DNA of 20,369 bases from Bacteroidales bacterium (GCA_004552615.1 SFNZ01000030.1:1-20369); one strand, 5' to 3'. Shown: positions 8,801 to 15,901, counted from the stretch's first letter. Notes: a model not told the origin generated them from the letters alone. Numbers and translations: made by a program.

Positions 8801-9283
8801 TTCGCTCCGGAAGCAGTATTCGTGAACGGTGTCGAGATTCCATATTCCCGTTTCGCGGAGCACAATCAGGAACAGACGTCCAATGTGGCCGAGTGGAGCT
8901 ATGACGGCACTTCTCTCACCGCAGTGGTTTATCTTCCGGTTGCGCCGGCTTCGGAAGAGAGCGTCGTGGAATGCCGTTTCAGCGACTATGCGGCTTCTCA
9001 CAGGGATCTGCTCAACGGCAAGAAAGGCTTGATGCACAGGATGATGGACATGACTCCGGAGACCAAGCTCGTCTTCGGCAAATATGTGGATTCATACATG
9101 ATGCTTCCGGACAGTTTCCTTGCTCTGGCACAGTGCTCGAGCTTCATCAAGGAGGATCCGCAGAATGCCGGCAAGTATCTTGAGAATATCAGTGCCGAGG
9201 CAATGATTGACGACCTCAGCGGATATGAGGCATTGCCTGACGGATTCATCGAGAAGCTCAAGGCCCAGGCCGAGATCAGGTAG
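5822..9283 (+). CDS. Secreted two-enzyme fusion: glycerophosphodiester phosphodiesterase + GH31 alpha-glycosidase
   Basis: 1153 residues from ATG 5822. I chose this start because MKISAAAAMAVMMLPATAQG is a clean signal peptide; ATG 5807 and TTG 5801 are in-frame alternatives. Residues about 24-255 form a complete GDPD TIM barrel: HRG at 29-31, E42, E60-F-D62, HHD (74-76), VEFKK (E124, K126), and VNVWTVN near 222-228. A proline/acid-rich linker (about 262-275) follows. Next come a GH31 N-terminal beta-sandwich (about 278-460), a GH31 barrel (about 470-815) with nucleophile candidate D643 in FWWLDWQQW and acid/base candidate D705 in FSGDTYASW, the GHDIGGH loop (732-738), a DUF5110-like beta domain (about 915-985), and a helical tail of about 95 residues with no recognised domain. 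GDPDs release glycerol-3-phosphate from glycerophosphodiesters; GH31 enzymes remove alpha-linked sugars with retention. Likely periplasmic or surface. It has its own promoter and no SusC/D partner adjacent. Confidence 0.85.
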   Translation: MKISAAAAMAVMMLPATAQGAGRIRIAAHRGFWDCEATQRTENSIASLKSAQDNGCWGSEFDIHITADDSIVVHHDQHIEGQDIHKNTYSFLRQYKLANGEPMPTLDEYLAQGVKCPATVLVVEFKKQDNAERENLMVDKTFERLKAYGLYDPSRVMFISFSMNVCRRVAELAPEFTNQYLNGDIAPADLHKDGINGIDYHYKVFYAHPEWVKEAQSLGMSVNVWTVNKEADIKAMIALGVDCITTNAPLLVRRLLGTEELRNNPPAEDDPVADPKAVVLAGNARFTVLGSRLVRMEWAEDGKFEDRATFGVVNRKMPVPQYTVKRSGKKVTIRTADIVLTYTGEGRFDEKNLSVTFTMADPAAKKGVRTVTWHPGMDDSANLLGTTRTLDGCDGEKVKEPYDKGVVSRDGWAVLDESDRQVFTPVKSDWKNWVANREEGDRQDLYMFAYGHDYKAAVSDFTKIGGRIPLPPKYTLGYWWCRYWQYSDFEFVGLGRQIRSLSIPIDVMVLDMDWHETWTLKKGKDSPKDEFGQRIGWTGYTWQKKLFPNPANCLQDLHNLGLRTTLNLHPASGIQPYEEPYDRFVKDYLSRTSEYDGPKGYINPDGSKAPVPFRIDDEAWADAYFNSVIRPFERQGVDFWWLDWQQWRISKYTPGLSNTFWLNYTFFNDMVRQSASEGIYARRPVIYHRWGGIGSHRYQIGFSGDTYASWKVLGYLPWFTSTASNVGYGYWGHDIGGHMQPKGVTSTDPELYTRWIQNGVFTPIFKTHSTKDQTMEKRFWVFPEHFDAMRDAVRLRYDLSPYIYNAARQTYDTGISMCRPMYYDYPELNEAYDFKEQYMFGDDILATVVCQPVDSVTALAGRTVWFPAGNDWYDVATGSVYAGGQVRELRYTVNENPYYVKAGAVIPMAAGNITSLQEKSNVLKLFVAPGDGESEVAVYEDDGETQAYKEEYAVTKVSKTSDAHGVKVTVAPREGTYCGIDPTRRLQFAFAGVFAPEAVFVNGVEIPYSRFAEHNQEQTSNVAEWSYDGTSLTAVVYLPVAPASEESVVECRFSDYAASHRDLLNGKKGLMHRMMDMTPETKLVFGKYVDSYMMLPDSFLALAQCSSFIKEDPQNAGKYLENISAEAMIDDLSGYEALPDGFIEKLKAQAEIR

Positions 9284-9319
9284 CCCCTGTTCCGCTAAAA
9301 TCCTTGTGACAATCATAAT

Positions 9320-9366
9320 GAGGAATCTCCAAAAAAAGCATTATATTTGCCAAATGGAGATTCCTC
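9320..9366. repeat. 11-bp perfect inverted repeat flanking the ridA -7 element
   Basis: GAGGAATCTCC (9320-9330) and its exact reverse complement GGAGATTCCTC (9356-9366) bracket a 25-bp centre that contains the promoter element TATATTTG. Possible readings are a split operator for a dimeric or tetrameric regulator, a leader hairpin, or chance. Confidence 0.5.
9342..9349 (+). promoter_or_regulatory. Promoter -7 element for the ridA-to-deoR gene run
   Basis: TATATTTG matches the Bacteroidetes -7 consensus TAnnTTTG. I see no TTG at the usual 18-21 nt upstream, so the -33 half is weak. A start near 9355 would give a 37-nt, AT-rich leader before the ridA ATG. It is the only clear promoter before the seven closely spaced genes that follow. 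Confidence 0.5.
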
Positions 9367-9391
9367 TAATTATTATTTGGAATTTATTTTT

Positions 9392-9766
9392 ATGAAACAG
9401 ATTGATACCAAGAATGCGCCTGCTGCCATCGGACCGTACAGCCAGGCCATAGATGCCGGCAGTCTCGTGTTCCTTTCGGGCCAGCTGCCTATTGACCCTG
9501 CTACAGGAGCATTCCCTGAGGGCGGTGTGAAAGAGCAGACAAGACAGTCCCTGCTCAATGTCGGAGCCATACTCGAGGCTGCAGGTCTCGGATATGCCAA
9601 TGTGGTGAAAACCACCGTATTCCTCGCGGACATGTCCTATTTCGCAGAGATGAACGAGGTGTATTCTGAATTCTTCTCCCAGCCATATCCGGCTCGTTCG
9701 GCAGTGGCCGTGAAGGCTCTTCCTAAAGGGGCTCTCGTCGAGATTGAAGTGCTCGCATCCAAATAG
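9392..9766 (+). CDS. ridA: RidA family enamine/imine deaminase
   Basis: 124 residues, standard RidA/YjgF length, from ATG 9392 (an in-frame TTG at 9347 would only add an AT-rich, non-homologous extension through the promoter leader). RidA hydrolyses reactive 2-aminoacrylate and related imines made by PLP enzymes, protecting other enzymes in the cytoplasm. Signature pieces are AIGPYSQA (12-19), FLSGQLPIDP (27-36), the ligand-carboxylate arginine R102 in PARSAVAV, and GALVEIEVLA (113-122) with E117. These are the residues of catalytically competent RidA, not the inert Rid subgroups. It is the first gene of a seven-gene run; holA begins 14 nt downstream. Confidence 0.95.
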   Translation: MKQIDTKNAPAAIGPYSQAIDAGSLVFLSGQLPIDPATGAFPEGGVKEQTRQSLLNVGAILEAAGLGYANVVKTTVFLADMSYFAEMNEVYSEFFSQPYPARSAVAVKALPKGALVEIEVLASK

Positions 9767-9780
9767 TTAGGTCCCCGGAC

Positions 9781-10818
9781 ATGGCGAAAGGTGCGGCAGA
9801 TATCGAAGGACAGTGCAGGAAAATCATCACTGATGCCAGGAACGGAATATTCGCTCCTGTCTATCTGCTGATGGGCGCGGAGCCGTATTATCCTGACCTG
9901 GTCTGCGAGAATATATTGAAATACGCCCTTTCCGACAGCGAACGGGATTTCAACCAGTCCATGTATTACGGATTGGACACCGATGCCGGGACAGTGGCAT
10001 CAGACGCCAGGGGATATCCGATGATGTCCGAGCGGCGTCTTGTCGTGCTCAAGGAGGCGCAGAACATGAAGTCCCTGGAGGAACTCGGGGTATATGCGGC
10101 TGAGCCGATGGATACCACCGTCCTGGTGATTCTGATGCACGGAGCCTCGGCGGACAAGCGGAAGAGCCTGTACAAGAATGTCTCCAAGAACGGGATTGTG
10201 CTCGATTCGCCCCAGCTGAGGGATTACGAGATGCCTGAATGGATATCGTCGTATTTCAATTCCCGGGGTGTGGTCATAGCTCCTGATGCAGCAGCCCTGC
10301 TCGCTGAATATGCCGGAACGGATCTCGGCAAGATTGCAGTGGAGACGGACAAGATGCTCAAAAGCCTGCCTGAGGGAACGAAAACGGTGACTGCGGCCGA
10401 TGTTGAGAACAATGTCGGGATCAGCCGCCAGTACAGCATCTTCGAACTTACCAAGGAATTGTCCTACAGGAGAGTACAGAAAGCGTTGAAGATTGCATCC
10501 CGCATAGGTTCCGGGCCCAAATTCGCGATGCCGATGGCCGTTGCACCGATATTCACGCATTTCAGCCGGATACTCAGGTATGAGGCGGCATTGATGAAGA
10601 ATCCGTCGATGCAGAAGATGGACAAGGCCAGGCTGCTCGGAGTCAATCCTTTCTTCGTGGAGGAATACGACGCGGCGGTGAGAAACTATCCTGTGAAAAA
10701 CTGCATGCGCATCATTTCCCTGCTCGAGGAATATGATTTCAAAGGCAAGGGAGGGGAGTGCGGAGAAGCCGGTCAGGATGAGCTCCTCGTGGAGCTGGTG
10801 ACCAGGATATTGGCTTGA
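9781..10818 (+). CDS. holA: DNA polymerase III subunit delta
   Basis: 345 residues, the usual length. The delta subunit is the wrench of the clamp loader, opening the beta clamp for loading at primer termini. Recognisable features are IFAPVYLLMGAEPYYPD (N-terminal RecA-like module without a working Walker A), YPMMSERRLVVLKEAQNM (delta signature region), the helical stretch EYAGTDLGKIAVETDKM, and the C-terminal collar domain with SIFELTKELSYRR. It sits 14 nt after ridA and 21 nt before the ABC ATPase gene. Confidence 0.92.
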   Translation: MAKGAADIEGQCRKIITDARNGIFAPVYLLMGAEPYYPDLVCENILKYALSDSERDFNQSMYYGLDTDAGTVASDARGYPMMSERRLVVLKEAQNMKSLEELGVYAAEPMDTTVLVILMHGASADKRKSLYKNVSKNGIVLDSPQLRDYEMPEWISSYFNSRGVVIAPDAAALLAEYAGTDLGKIAVETDKMLKSLPEGTKTVTAADVENNVGISRQYSIFELTKELSYRRVQKALKIASRIGSGPKFAMPMAVAPIFTHFSRILRYEAALMKNPSMQKMDKARLLGVNPFFVEEYDAAVRNYPVKNCMRIISLLEEYDFKGKGGECGEAGQDELLVELVTRILA

Positions 10819-10839
10819 TAATTATTTAATTCTAACGAT

Positions 10840-11754
10840 ATGGGATTGATTGAATGCAGGGAAATCTGCAAAAGTTTCGGGGAGAAGGTCGCGCTTGACC
10901 ATGTGAGCCTCGATATACCAAAAGGCCGCATCTTCGGCCTGCTCGGCCCGAACGGGGCGGGCAAGACCACGACTATTCGCATTATCAACCGGATTACCAT
11001 CCCGAATTCCGGCGAGGTGTTTTTTGACGGGAGGCCTATTACCCAGAGGGATGTTGAGAAAATAGGATATCTGCCTGAGGAAAGGGGACTTTACCGCAAG
11101 ATGGAAGTCGGGGAGCAGGCCATGTATCTGGCACAACTCAAGGGAATGAGCGCCCGTGACGCCCAGAACGAACTCAAGAAATGGTTCATAAAATTCGGCA
11201 TACAGAGCTGGTGGAAGAAGAAAGTCGAGGAACTTTCCAAGGGTATGGCCCAGAAGATCCAGTTCATCACGACAGTCGTTCACAAGCCTGCCCTGATGAT
11301 TCTCGACGAGCCGTTCAGCGGATTCGATCCGGTGAATGCCGAACTCATCAGGAAAGAGATCCTGGCCCTCAAGGAAGAAGGCGCAACCATCATCCTTTCG
11401 ACCCACAATATGGAATCCGTGGAGGAACTCTGCGATGATATCGCATTGATAGACAAGTCCAAAGTGGTTATTACCGGAGGCGTTGACGAGATCCGCAGGA
11501 AATACGGCAACAACAATGTCGAACTCATCTACACCGGGGAGACGCCTGTATCATCAGAGGCAGGCCTCTTCACCGTGCTTTCGGACCGGGACGATGCAGG
11601 ACGCCATACCGCGGTGCTTGCACTCGAGAACGGCAAGGGCACCAATGAAGTGCTGGCATCAGTCCTCTCGAAGGACGTGACCGTGAATTCATTCAAGGAA
11701 CTGCTTCCGAGGATGAACGACATTTTCATCAAACTTGTCACCGAAGGTGAATAA
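10840..11754 (+). CDS. ABC transporter ATP-binding protein, ABC-2/NatA type
   Basis: 304 residues with all nucleotide-binding motifs: Walker A GPNGAGKTT (36-44), a Q-loop-region YLPEERGLYRKM, the ABC signature ELSKGMAQK (131-139), Walker B LMILDEP (152-158) and the H-switch histidine H189 in LSTHNMES. A C-terminal extension of about 80 residues (DUF4162-like) is typical of the NatA group. It should pair with the permease that starts 18 nt downstream to form a homodimeric exporter-like ABC-2 transporter. The substrate is unknown; NatAB exports sodium in Bacillus, but many relatives serve other roles. Confidence 0.92.
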   Translation: MGLIECREICKSFGEKVALDHVSLDIPKGRIFGLLGPNGAGKTTTIRIINRITIPNSGEVFFDGRPITQRDVEKIGYLPEERGLYRKMEVGEQAMYLAQLKGMSARDAQNELKKWFIKFGIQSWWKKKVEELSKGMAQKIQFITTVVHKPALMILDEPFSGFDPVNAELIRKEILALKEEGATIILSTHNMESVEELCDDIALIDKSKVVITGGVDEIRRKYGNNNVELIYTGETPVSSEAGLFTVLSDRDDAGRHTAVLALENGKGTNEVLASVLSKDVTVNSFKELLPRMNDIFIKLVTEGE

Positions 11755-11772
11755 AACAGGGAGGACGATATC

Positions 11773-13173
11773 ATGAATCTGCATATTGTAAACATCATCA
11801 TAAAGCGGGAATATCTCACCCGCGTGAAGAAGAAATCATTCATAATCATCACTTTCCTCGTTCCGGTGCTGTTCGCGGCCCTTTGCACCCTCCCGTCCGT
11901 GATAATGCTCATGGCGAAGGAGGAGGCCAAGAAGATAGCCGTCGTGGACCAGTCCGGAATAGTGGCCGGCCTGCTTGAGGACACGGGGACGGTTACGTTC
12001 TCCGATTTCAAGGGGGCGGATCCTGTAGCGGTCAAGGCAGGTCTCGACAGTCTCGGGATGGATGTGCTCCTCTCGATTTCCCCTCTTGACAGCGCCCGCA
12101 GGACAGTGACTGCGATGACGTATTCTGCCAAGCCTCTCGGAGTGGACATGACGGGTGACATAGAGCGCCAGATCAATGACGCAGTCGAGCAATACCGGAT
12201 TGAGTCATACGGGATTGAAGGCCTTGACAAGATAATGCAGGAGGTGAAGCCTGACGTCAAGCTCGTGTCCTATCAGATGGACGAGTCCGGCAATGAGACT
12301 TTGAGCGAGTCCGGCATCTACATGATGCTCTCCTTAGTGCTCGGTATGATTATCTACATGTTCATTTCCATGTTCTGCGGAATGGTGATGTCGAGCGTCA
12401 TCGAGGAGAAGTCCAGCAGGGTGGTCGAGGTTCTCGTTTCATCAGTGAAGGCCACGGAACTGCTTTTCGGAAAAATAATCGGAGTTGCACTTGTGGCTCT
12501 CACCCAGTTCTTCATGTGGATTGCACTTACGGCACTCATACTCGCAGTCGTTGGCGGCATCACCGGTGCTGGCCTCATGGACATGGGAGCTGCGGCAGAC
12601 CCTACGGCCCAGATTACCGGCATTACATCCCAGCTTCCTGACGGATCTGTCCCGGATATGTCATCCCTCATGCAGGAAGTGACCGAACCGGCTGACTCGA
12701 CATCTGCATATCCTTCAGAGAAGTCTGTGATATTCAGCACATTGATGAACATTGACTATACCCGTCTCATCATTGTCTTCGTACTCTTCTTCATATTCGG
12801 CTACCTGCTTTACGCGTCCCTTTTCGCCGCAATCGGTTCAGCCGTGGAGAATGAGGCTGACAGCAACCAGCTCGTGCTGCCCCTGACCGTGCCGCTGATG
12901 ATAGGCTTCTTCATAGCCATGTTCGTATACAAGTCACCTGACAGCGGAGTTGTGTTCTGGGCTTCAATGATTCCGTTCACCTCGCCGATGGTGATGCTTT
13001 CAAGGGCCCTGTTCGGGGTCAAGACCTGGGAGATCGTGCTCTCTCTCGTCATCCTCATATTGTCATTCATCGGATGTGCATGGGTATCGGCGAAAATCTA
13101 CAAGGTCGGCATCCTGATGTTCGGGAAGAAATCCTCGTTCAAGGATCTCTGGAAATGGCTCAAGATGAAATAA
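11773..13173 (+). CDS. ABC-2 type transporter permease, NatB-like
   Basis: 466 residues. One N-terminal membrane span (about residues 22-48) leads into an extracytoplasmic domain of roughly 125 residues. A cluster of C-terminal spans follows, beginning with YMMLSLVLGMIIYMFISMF and the conserved EEKSSRVVEVLVSS coupling segment, the hallmark of the NatB/ABC2_membrane_3 family. A second loop between spans (about 270-315, with many D, S, T and P) is longer than usual. It pairs with the upstream ATPase, 18 nt away. Cytoplasmic membrane; substrate not predictable. Confidence 0.9.
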   Translation: MNLHIVNIIIKREYLTRVKKKSFIIITFLVPVLFAALCTLPSVIMLMAKEEAKKIAVVDQSGIVAGLLEDTGTVTFSDFKGADPVAVKAGLDSLGMDVLLSISPLDSARRTVTAMTYSAKPLGVDMTGDIERQINDAVEQYRIESYGIEGLDKIMQEVKPDVKLVSYQMDESGNETLSESGIYMMLSLVLGMIIYMFISMFCGMVMSSVIEEKSSRVVEVLVSSVKATELLFGKIIGVALVALTQFFMWIALTALILAVVGGITGAGLMDMGAAADPTAQITGITSQLPDGSVPDMSSLMQEVTEPADSTSAYPSEKSVIFSTLMNIDYTRLIIVFVLFFIFGYLLYASLFAAIGSAVENEADSNQLVLPLTVPLMIGFFIAMFVYKSPDSGVVFWASMIPFTSPMVMLSRALFGVKTWEIVLSLVILILSFIGCAWVSAKIYKVGILMFGKKSSFKDLWKWLKMK

Positions 13174-13188
13174 TTATTTCAAAGTATA

Positions 13189-14037
13189 ATGAAGAAGTCA
13201 CTCAAGATATTGCTCGTTGCATCATGTCTCCTTGCCCTTCAGCCGGCCGGAGCCCGGGGGAAATATTCTTTCTCCTGGACAAGGTCAGCAGTGGACGGCA
13301 GCCGCACGGGAGTCAGGTCTTCCGGTGCGGATGATGTGGAGGAGGCCATGGGCAGTGTGCGCGGAAAGAAATATTATTCCCCGTCCGGAAAAGTGTTCAA
13401 GGGCGGAACGGTCCCGGCCGTAGCGAAGATAATGCTCGACGTGCAGCCGGAAATGTCCGAGGTGAAGCAGGTAATCGCCTATTCGCCTGAGGCAATGATT
13501 CGCCGGAAGCCGGAATGCGCCCTTTCAGACTGGTTCATTGATGCACTTATGGCCGGCTGTGAGGAGATTACCGGGAAGAAGGTGCATGTGGGTTTTACCA
13601 ATTTCGGTGGAATCCGCGTGGATATGCCGAAAGGTGATGTCCTCCTGGACGATATAATGTCAATGTTCCCGTTCAAGAACAATCTCTGTTATCTCGAACT
13701 TGAGGGAAGGGATATCCGTGTGATACTTGAGCAGATGGCCTCGAAAGGCTGGCAGGTGATCGGGGGAGTGAGATGCACGGCAACGAAGGACGGCAGGCTC
13801 CTGGGCGCCGAGATTGACGGAGAACCGCTCGATGACGACAGGGTCTATGGAGTGGCTACCATCAGTTTCCTTCTCGACGGAGGCGACGGATATGCCATAG
13901 CGAAGAATGCCAGGACTCTTGAGATTCTGGAGCCTTATATCCTGGACGTGATGCTCCCTTATGTGAAGAAACTCACGGCAGAAGGCAGATTTATAGAATA
14001 CAAGGCCGACGGCCGTGTCAAAATCGTGAAGAAATGA
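13189..14037 (+). CDS. Secreted 5'-nucleotidase C-terminal (substrate-binding) domain protein
   Basis: 282 residues starting with a signal peptide (MKKSLKILLVASCLLALQPA). From about residue 75 the protein is the UshA-type 5'-nucleotidase C-terminal domain: LSDWFIDAL, VHVGFTNFGGIR (the NxGGIR substrate loop), GDVLLDDIMSMFPFKN, and GGDGYAIAKN (the GGDGY loop that holds the nucleobase in UshA). The metallophosphatase half is missing here but is encoded by the very next gene, whose ATG overlaps this stop as ATGA. In most bacteria the two domains are one polypeptide with the metal domain first; here they are separate and in reverse order. It presumably forms a two-chain periplasmic nucleotidase with its neighbour. 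Confidence 0.88.
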   Translation: MKKSLKILLVASCLLALQPAGARGKYSFSWTRSAVDGSRTGVRSSGADDVEEAMGSVRGKKYYSPSGKVFKGGTVPAVAKIMLDVQPEMSEVKQVIAYSPEAMIRRKPECALSDWFIDALMAGCEEITGKKVHVGFTNFGGIRVDMPKGDVLLDDIMSMFPFKNNLCYLELEGRDIRVILEQMASKGWQVIGGVRCTATKDGRLLGAEIDGEPLDDDRVYGVATISFLLDGGDGYAIAKNARTLEILEPYILDVMLPYVKKLTAEGRFIEYKADGRVKIVKK

Positions 14038-14876
14038 TGAGAAAGCCTGTCATATATCTGATATCCGCATTGCTCTGTGCAGCATTGTCAACTTCCAGGG
14101 TAACGGCCCAGGAACTCGTGATCGTGCATTTCAATGATACTCACAGCCATCTCGAACCGGAACGCTCAGGTGAAGAGTCAGGGCTCGGAGGAGTCATCGA
14201 GAGGGCTGCCTATGTAGACAGCGTGAGGGCTGCCTCGGGCAACAGGAACGTCCTCCTGCTTCATGCCGGGGATTTCGGCCAGGGTACTTCATATTTCACT
14301 CTCCTTGACGGAGATGTTGAGATCAGCCTGCTGAACGCAATGAAATATGACGTGATAACTCTCGGCAACCACGAATTCGACAATGGCCTGGAAGAACTCG
14401 CAAGGCGCTTGAAATCAGTGAAATGCCCTGTGGTCTGCGCGAATTATGATTTCTCCCCGTTCGAGCTGGGACGTTATGTCAGGCCTTATACGATTGTCCG
14501 CAAGGCCGGCCTGAAGATTGGCATTTTCGGGCTCCTGACAGACATCACGACAGTGGTGGACAGGACGATTGCCGACCGTATCCCGAAGTTCGATGACATC
14601 GAGACTGCCAACAAGTGGGCGGCATGGCTGAAGGAGTCCGAAAAATGCGACATGGTTATTGCCCTGACCCATATCGGCTTCAGCGGAGAGAAGTTCACCG
14701 ACCCTGAGCTCGTCCGCGCGACACGCAATATCGACCTGGTCGTAGGCGGTCATTCACATACTTTCCTCAAGGATATAGTGTATGAGAAAAACCTTGATGG
14801 TCAGGAGATTCCGATTGTCCAGAACGGGTGCTGGGGCCTTCAGGCCGCAACCTTGAAAGTAAGATCAAGTAAATAA
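14034..14876 (+). CDS. Secreted metallophosphatase, 5'-nucleotidase N-terminal domain protein
   Basis: 280 residues with a signal peptide (to about residue 26, ...STSRVTAQ). The dinuclear metallophosphoesterase motifs are all present: D35-x-H37 (HFNDTHSHLEP), D80 (HAGDFGQG), N112-H113 (LGNHEFDNG), H213 (ALTHIGFS) and H240/H242 (VVGGHSHTF). This is the catalytic half of a UshA/5'-nucleotidase and stops where the C-terminal domain would begin. ATG 14034 overlaps the previous stop; ATG 14037 is an equally good start. It should dephosphorylate nucleotides or sugar nucleotides in the periplasm, with the upstream protein supplying the base-binding domain. Confidence 0.9.
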   Translation: MMRKPVIYLISALLCAALSTSRVTAQELVIVHFNDTHSHLEPERSGEESGLGGVIERAAYVDSVRAASGNRNVLLLHAGDFGQGTSYFTLLDGDVEISLLNAMKYDVITLGNHEFDNGLEELARRLKSVKCPVVCANYDFSPFELGRYVRPYTIVRKAGLKIGIFGLLTDITTVVDRTIADRIPKFDDIETANKWAAWLKESEKCDMVIALTHIGFSGEKFTDPELVRATRNIDLVVGGHSHTFLKDIVYEKNLDGQEIPIVQNGCWGLQAATLKVRSSK

Positions 14877-14886
14877 TATTAAAACA

Positions 14887-15705
14887 ATGACTAACATGGA
14901 AATCAACCTCAAAACCAGTCCGGAGCTTGACTCGTTGTCCGAAAGGCACAAGGCGATACTCGATATTCTTCAGCTTCAGGGAAGCGTTTCCGTAGCGGAT
15001 CTCTCGGAGCGTCTCTCGGTCTCCGAGGTGACCATAAGGAAAGACCTCTCGGTCCTCGAGAAGCAGAACAAGCTCTACAGGACCCACGGCCGTGCCATCC
15101 CTATCAGCCCGTACATCGGCGACCGCCACATCAACGAGAAGGAAAAGCAGATGGTGCTTGAGAAAAGGGCAATCGGAAAGATGGCTGCTAGGCTCGTGAA
15201 CGAGCATGATTCCATCCTCATGGCATCCGGTACCACCATACTCTATACAGCCAAGGAACTCATTGACAAGAAGGATATTACGGTCATTTCCGCATCCGTT
15301 TCGGCGTCTTCTATGCTTTCCCAGAACAAGGACATCGACGTGGTCCAGCTCGGCGGCATGGTCAGGGAGAGTTCGGTATCCGTGGTCGGTTCCTTCGCGG
15401 AGGACATGCTGAAGTATTTCAACTGCAGCCTTCTCTTCATGGGAGCAGACGGAGTTGACCTCGAGTTCGGTATCACCACAACCAACATGATGGAGGCCAA
15501 CCTGAACCGCATGATGATGAACACGTCACAGCAGACGGTCCTCCTTGCCGACAGCTCCAAGTTCGGCAAGAAAGGCTTCAGCAAGATATGCGATCTAGGT
15601 GAAATCGACAGGATAATCACTGATGACGGCATTCCACAGATGTATCTCGAGAGTCTTCAGGAAATGGGTATCGAGGTGACTATCGTATCAGCGAAGTCAT
15701 TGTAG
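14887..15705 (+). CDS. DeoR-family transcriptional regulator
   Basis: 272 residues. The N-terminal winged helix-turn-helix (about 19-70: ERHKAILDILQLQGSVSVAD, then VSEVTIRKDL) is the DeoR class, followed by the DeoRC sensor domain. The sensor shows MASGTTILYTAKEL, the VQLGGMVRESSVSVVG segment and LADSSKFGKKG, the phosphosugar-binding pattern shared with GlpR, DeoR and FruR-type repressors. The usual ligands are phosphorylated sugars or glycerol-3-phosphate; the target cannot be read here. ATG 14896 is an alternative start. It closes the plus-strand gene run, 10 nt after the metallophosphatase gene, and is followed by the palindromic intergenic element. Confidence 0.9.
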   Translation: MTNMEINLKTSPELDSLSERHKAILDILQLQGSVSVADLSERLSVSEVTIRKDLSVLEKQNKLYRTHGRAIPISPYIGDRHINEKEKQMVLEKRAIGKMAARLVNEHDSILMASGTTILYTAKELIDKKDITVISASVSASSMLSQNKDIDVVQLGGMVRESSVSVVGSFAEDMLKYFNCSLLFMGADGVDLEFGITTTNMMEANLNRMMMNTSQQTVLLADSSKFGKKGFSKICDLGEIDRIITDDGIPQMYLESLQEMGIEVTIVSAKSL

Positions 15706-15713
15706 GATAATCG

Positions 15714-15893
15714 GCTTAAGTTTCGCAGAGCGAAACAACTGCTTTTGAGGCCTTCAGGCCGAGGGTAAGTCCCTTTCCCGGGGAAAGGGATTTAGGAAAA
15801 GGGTAGCGTATACAAAATTTGCGCGCGGGCCTTTTGCTTGCACAGAGAAATAAATCCTCTGAAAAGCAGTAATTTGCGGCTTGCGAAGCTTGA
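15714..15893. repeat. MITE-like palindromic intergenic element with imperfect terminal inverted repeats
   Basis: The 15714-15750 arm is an imperfect inverted copy of 15856-15893: an exact 9-bp core ACTGCTTTT/AAAAGCAGT, GAGG/CCTC beyond a 2-nt bulge, and AAG(T/C)TTCGCA outside. Nested inside are GTTTCGC-AGA-GCGAAAC (15720-15736), GGCCT-TC-AGGCC (from 15749) and a 10-bp TCCCTTTCCC-G-GGGAAAGGGA hairpin (15770-15790). The block fills almost exactly the gap between the stop codons of the DeoR gene and yicC. It has no coding potential I would defend. The hairpins may also act as a bidirectional terminator. Confidence 0.6.
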
Positions 15894-15901
15894 ATAACTG
15901 A

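Noticed and set aside
9320..9366. Invertible promoter of the Bacteroidales phase-variation type at ridA
   Set aside because: The repeats are only 11 bp and the span 47 bp, much shorter than known invertible promoters, no recombinase gene is near, and ridA/holA are housekeeping genes.
14887..15705. The DeoR-family regulator as a dedicated GlpR controlling the GDPD-GH31 gene through glycerol-3-phosphate
   Set aside because: It is tempting because GDPD makes glycerol-3-phosphate, but the genes are in different transcription units over 5 kb apart and I see no shared operator.
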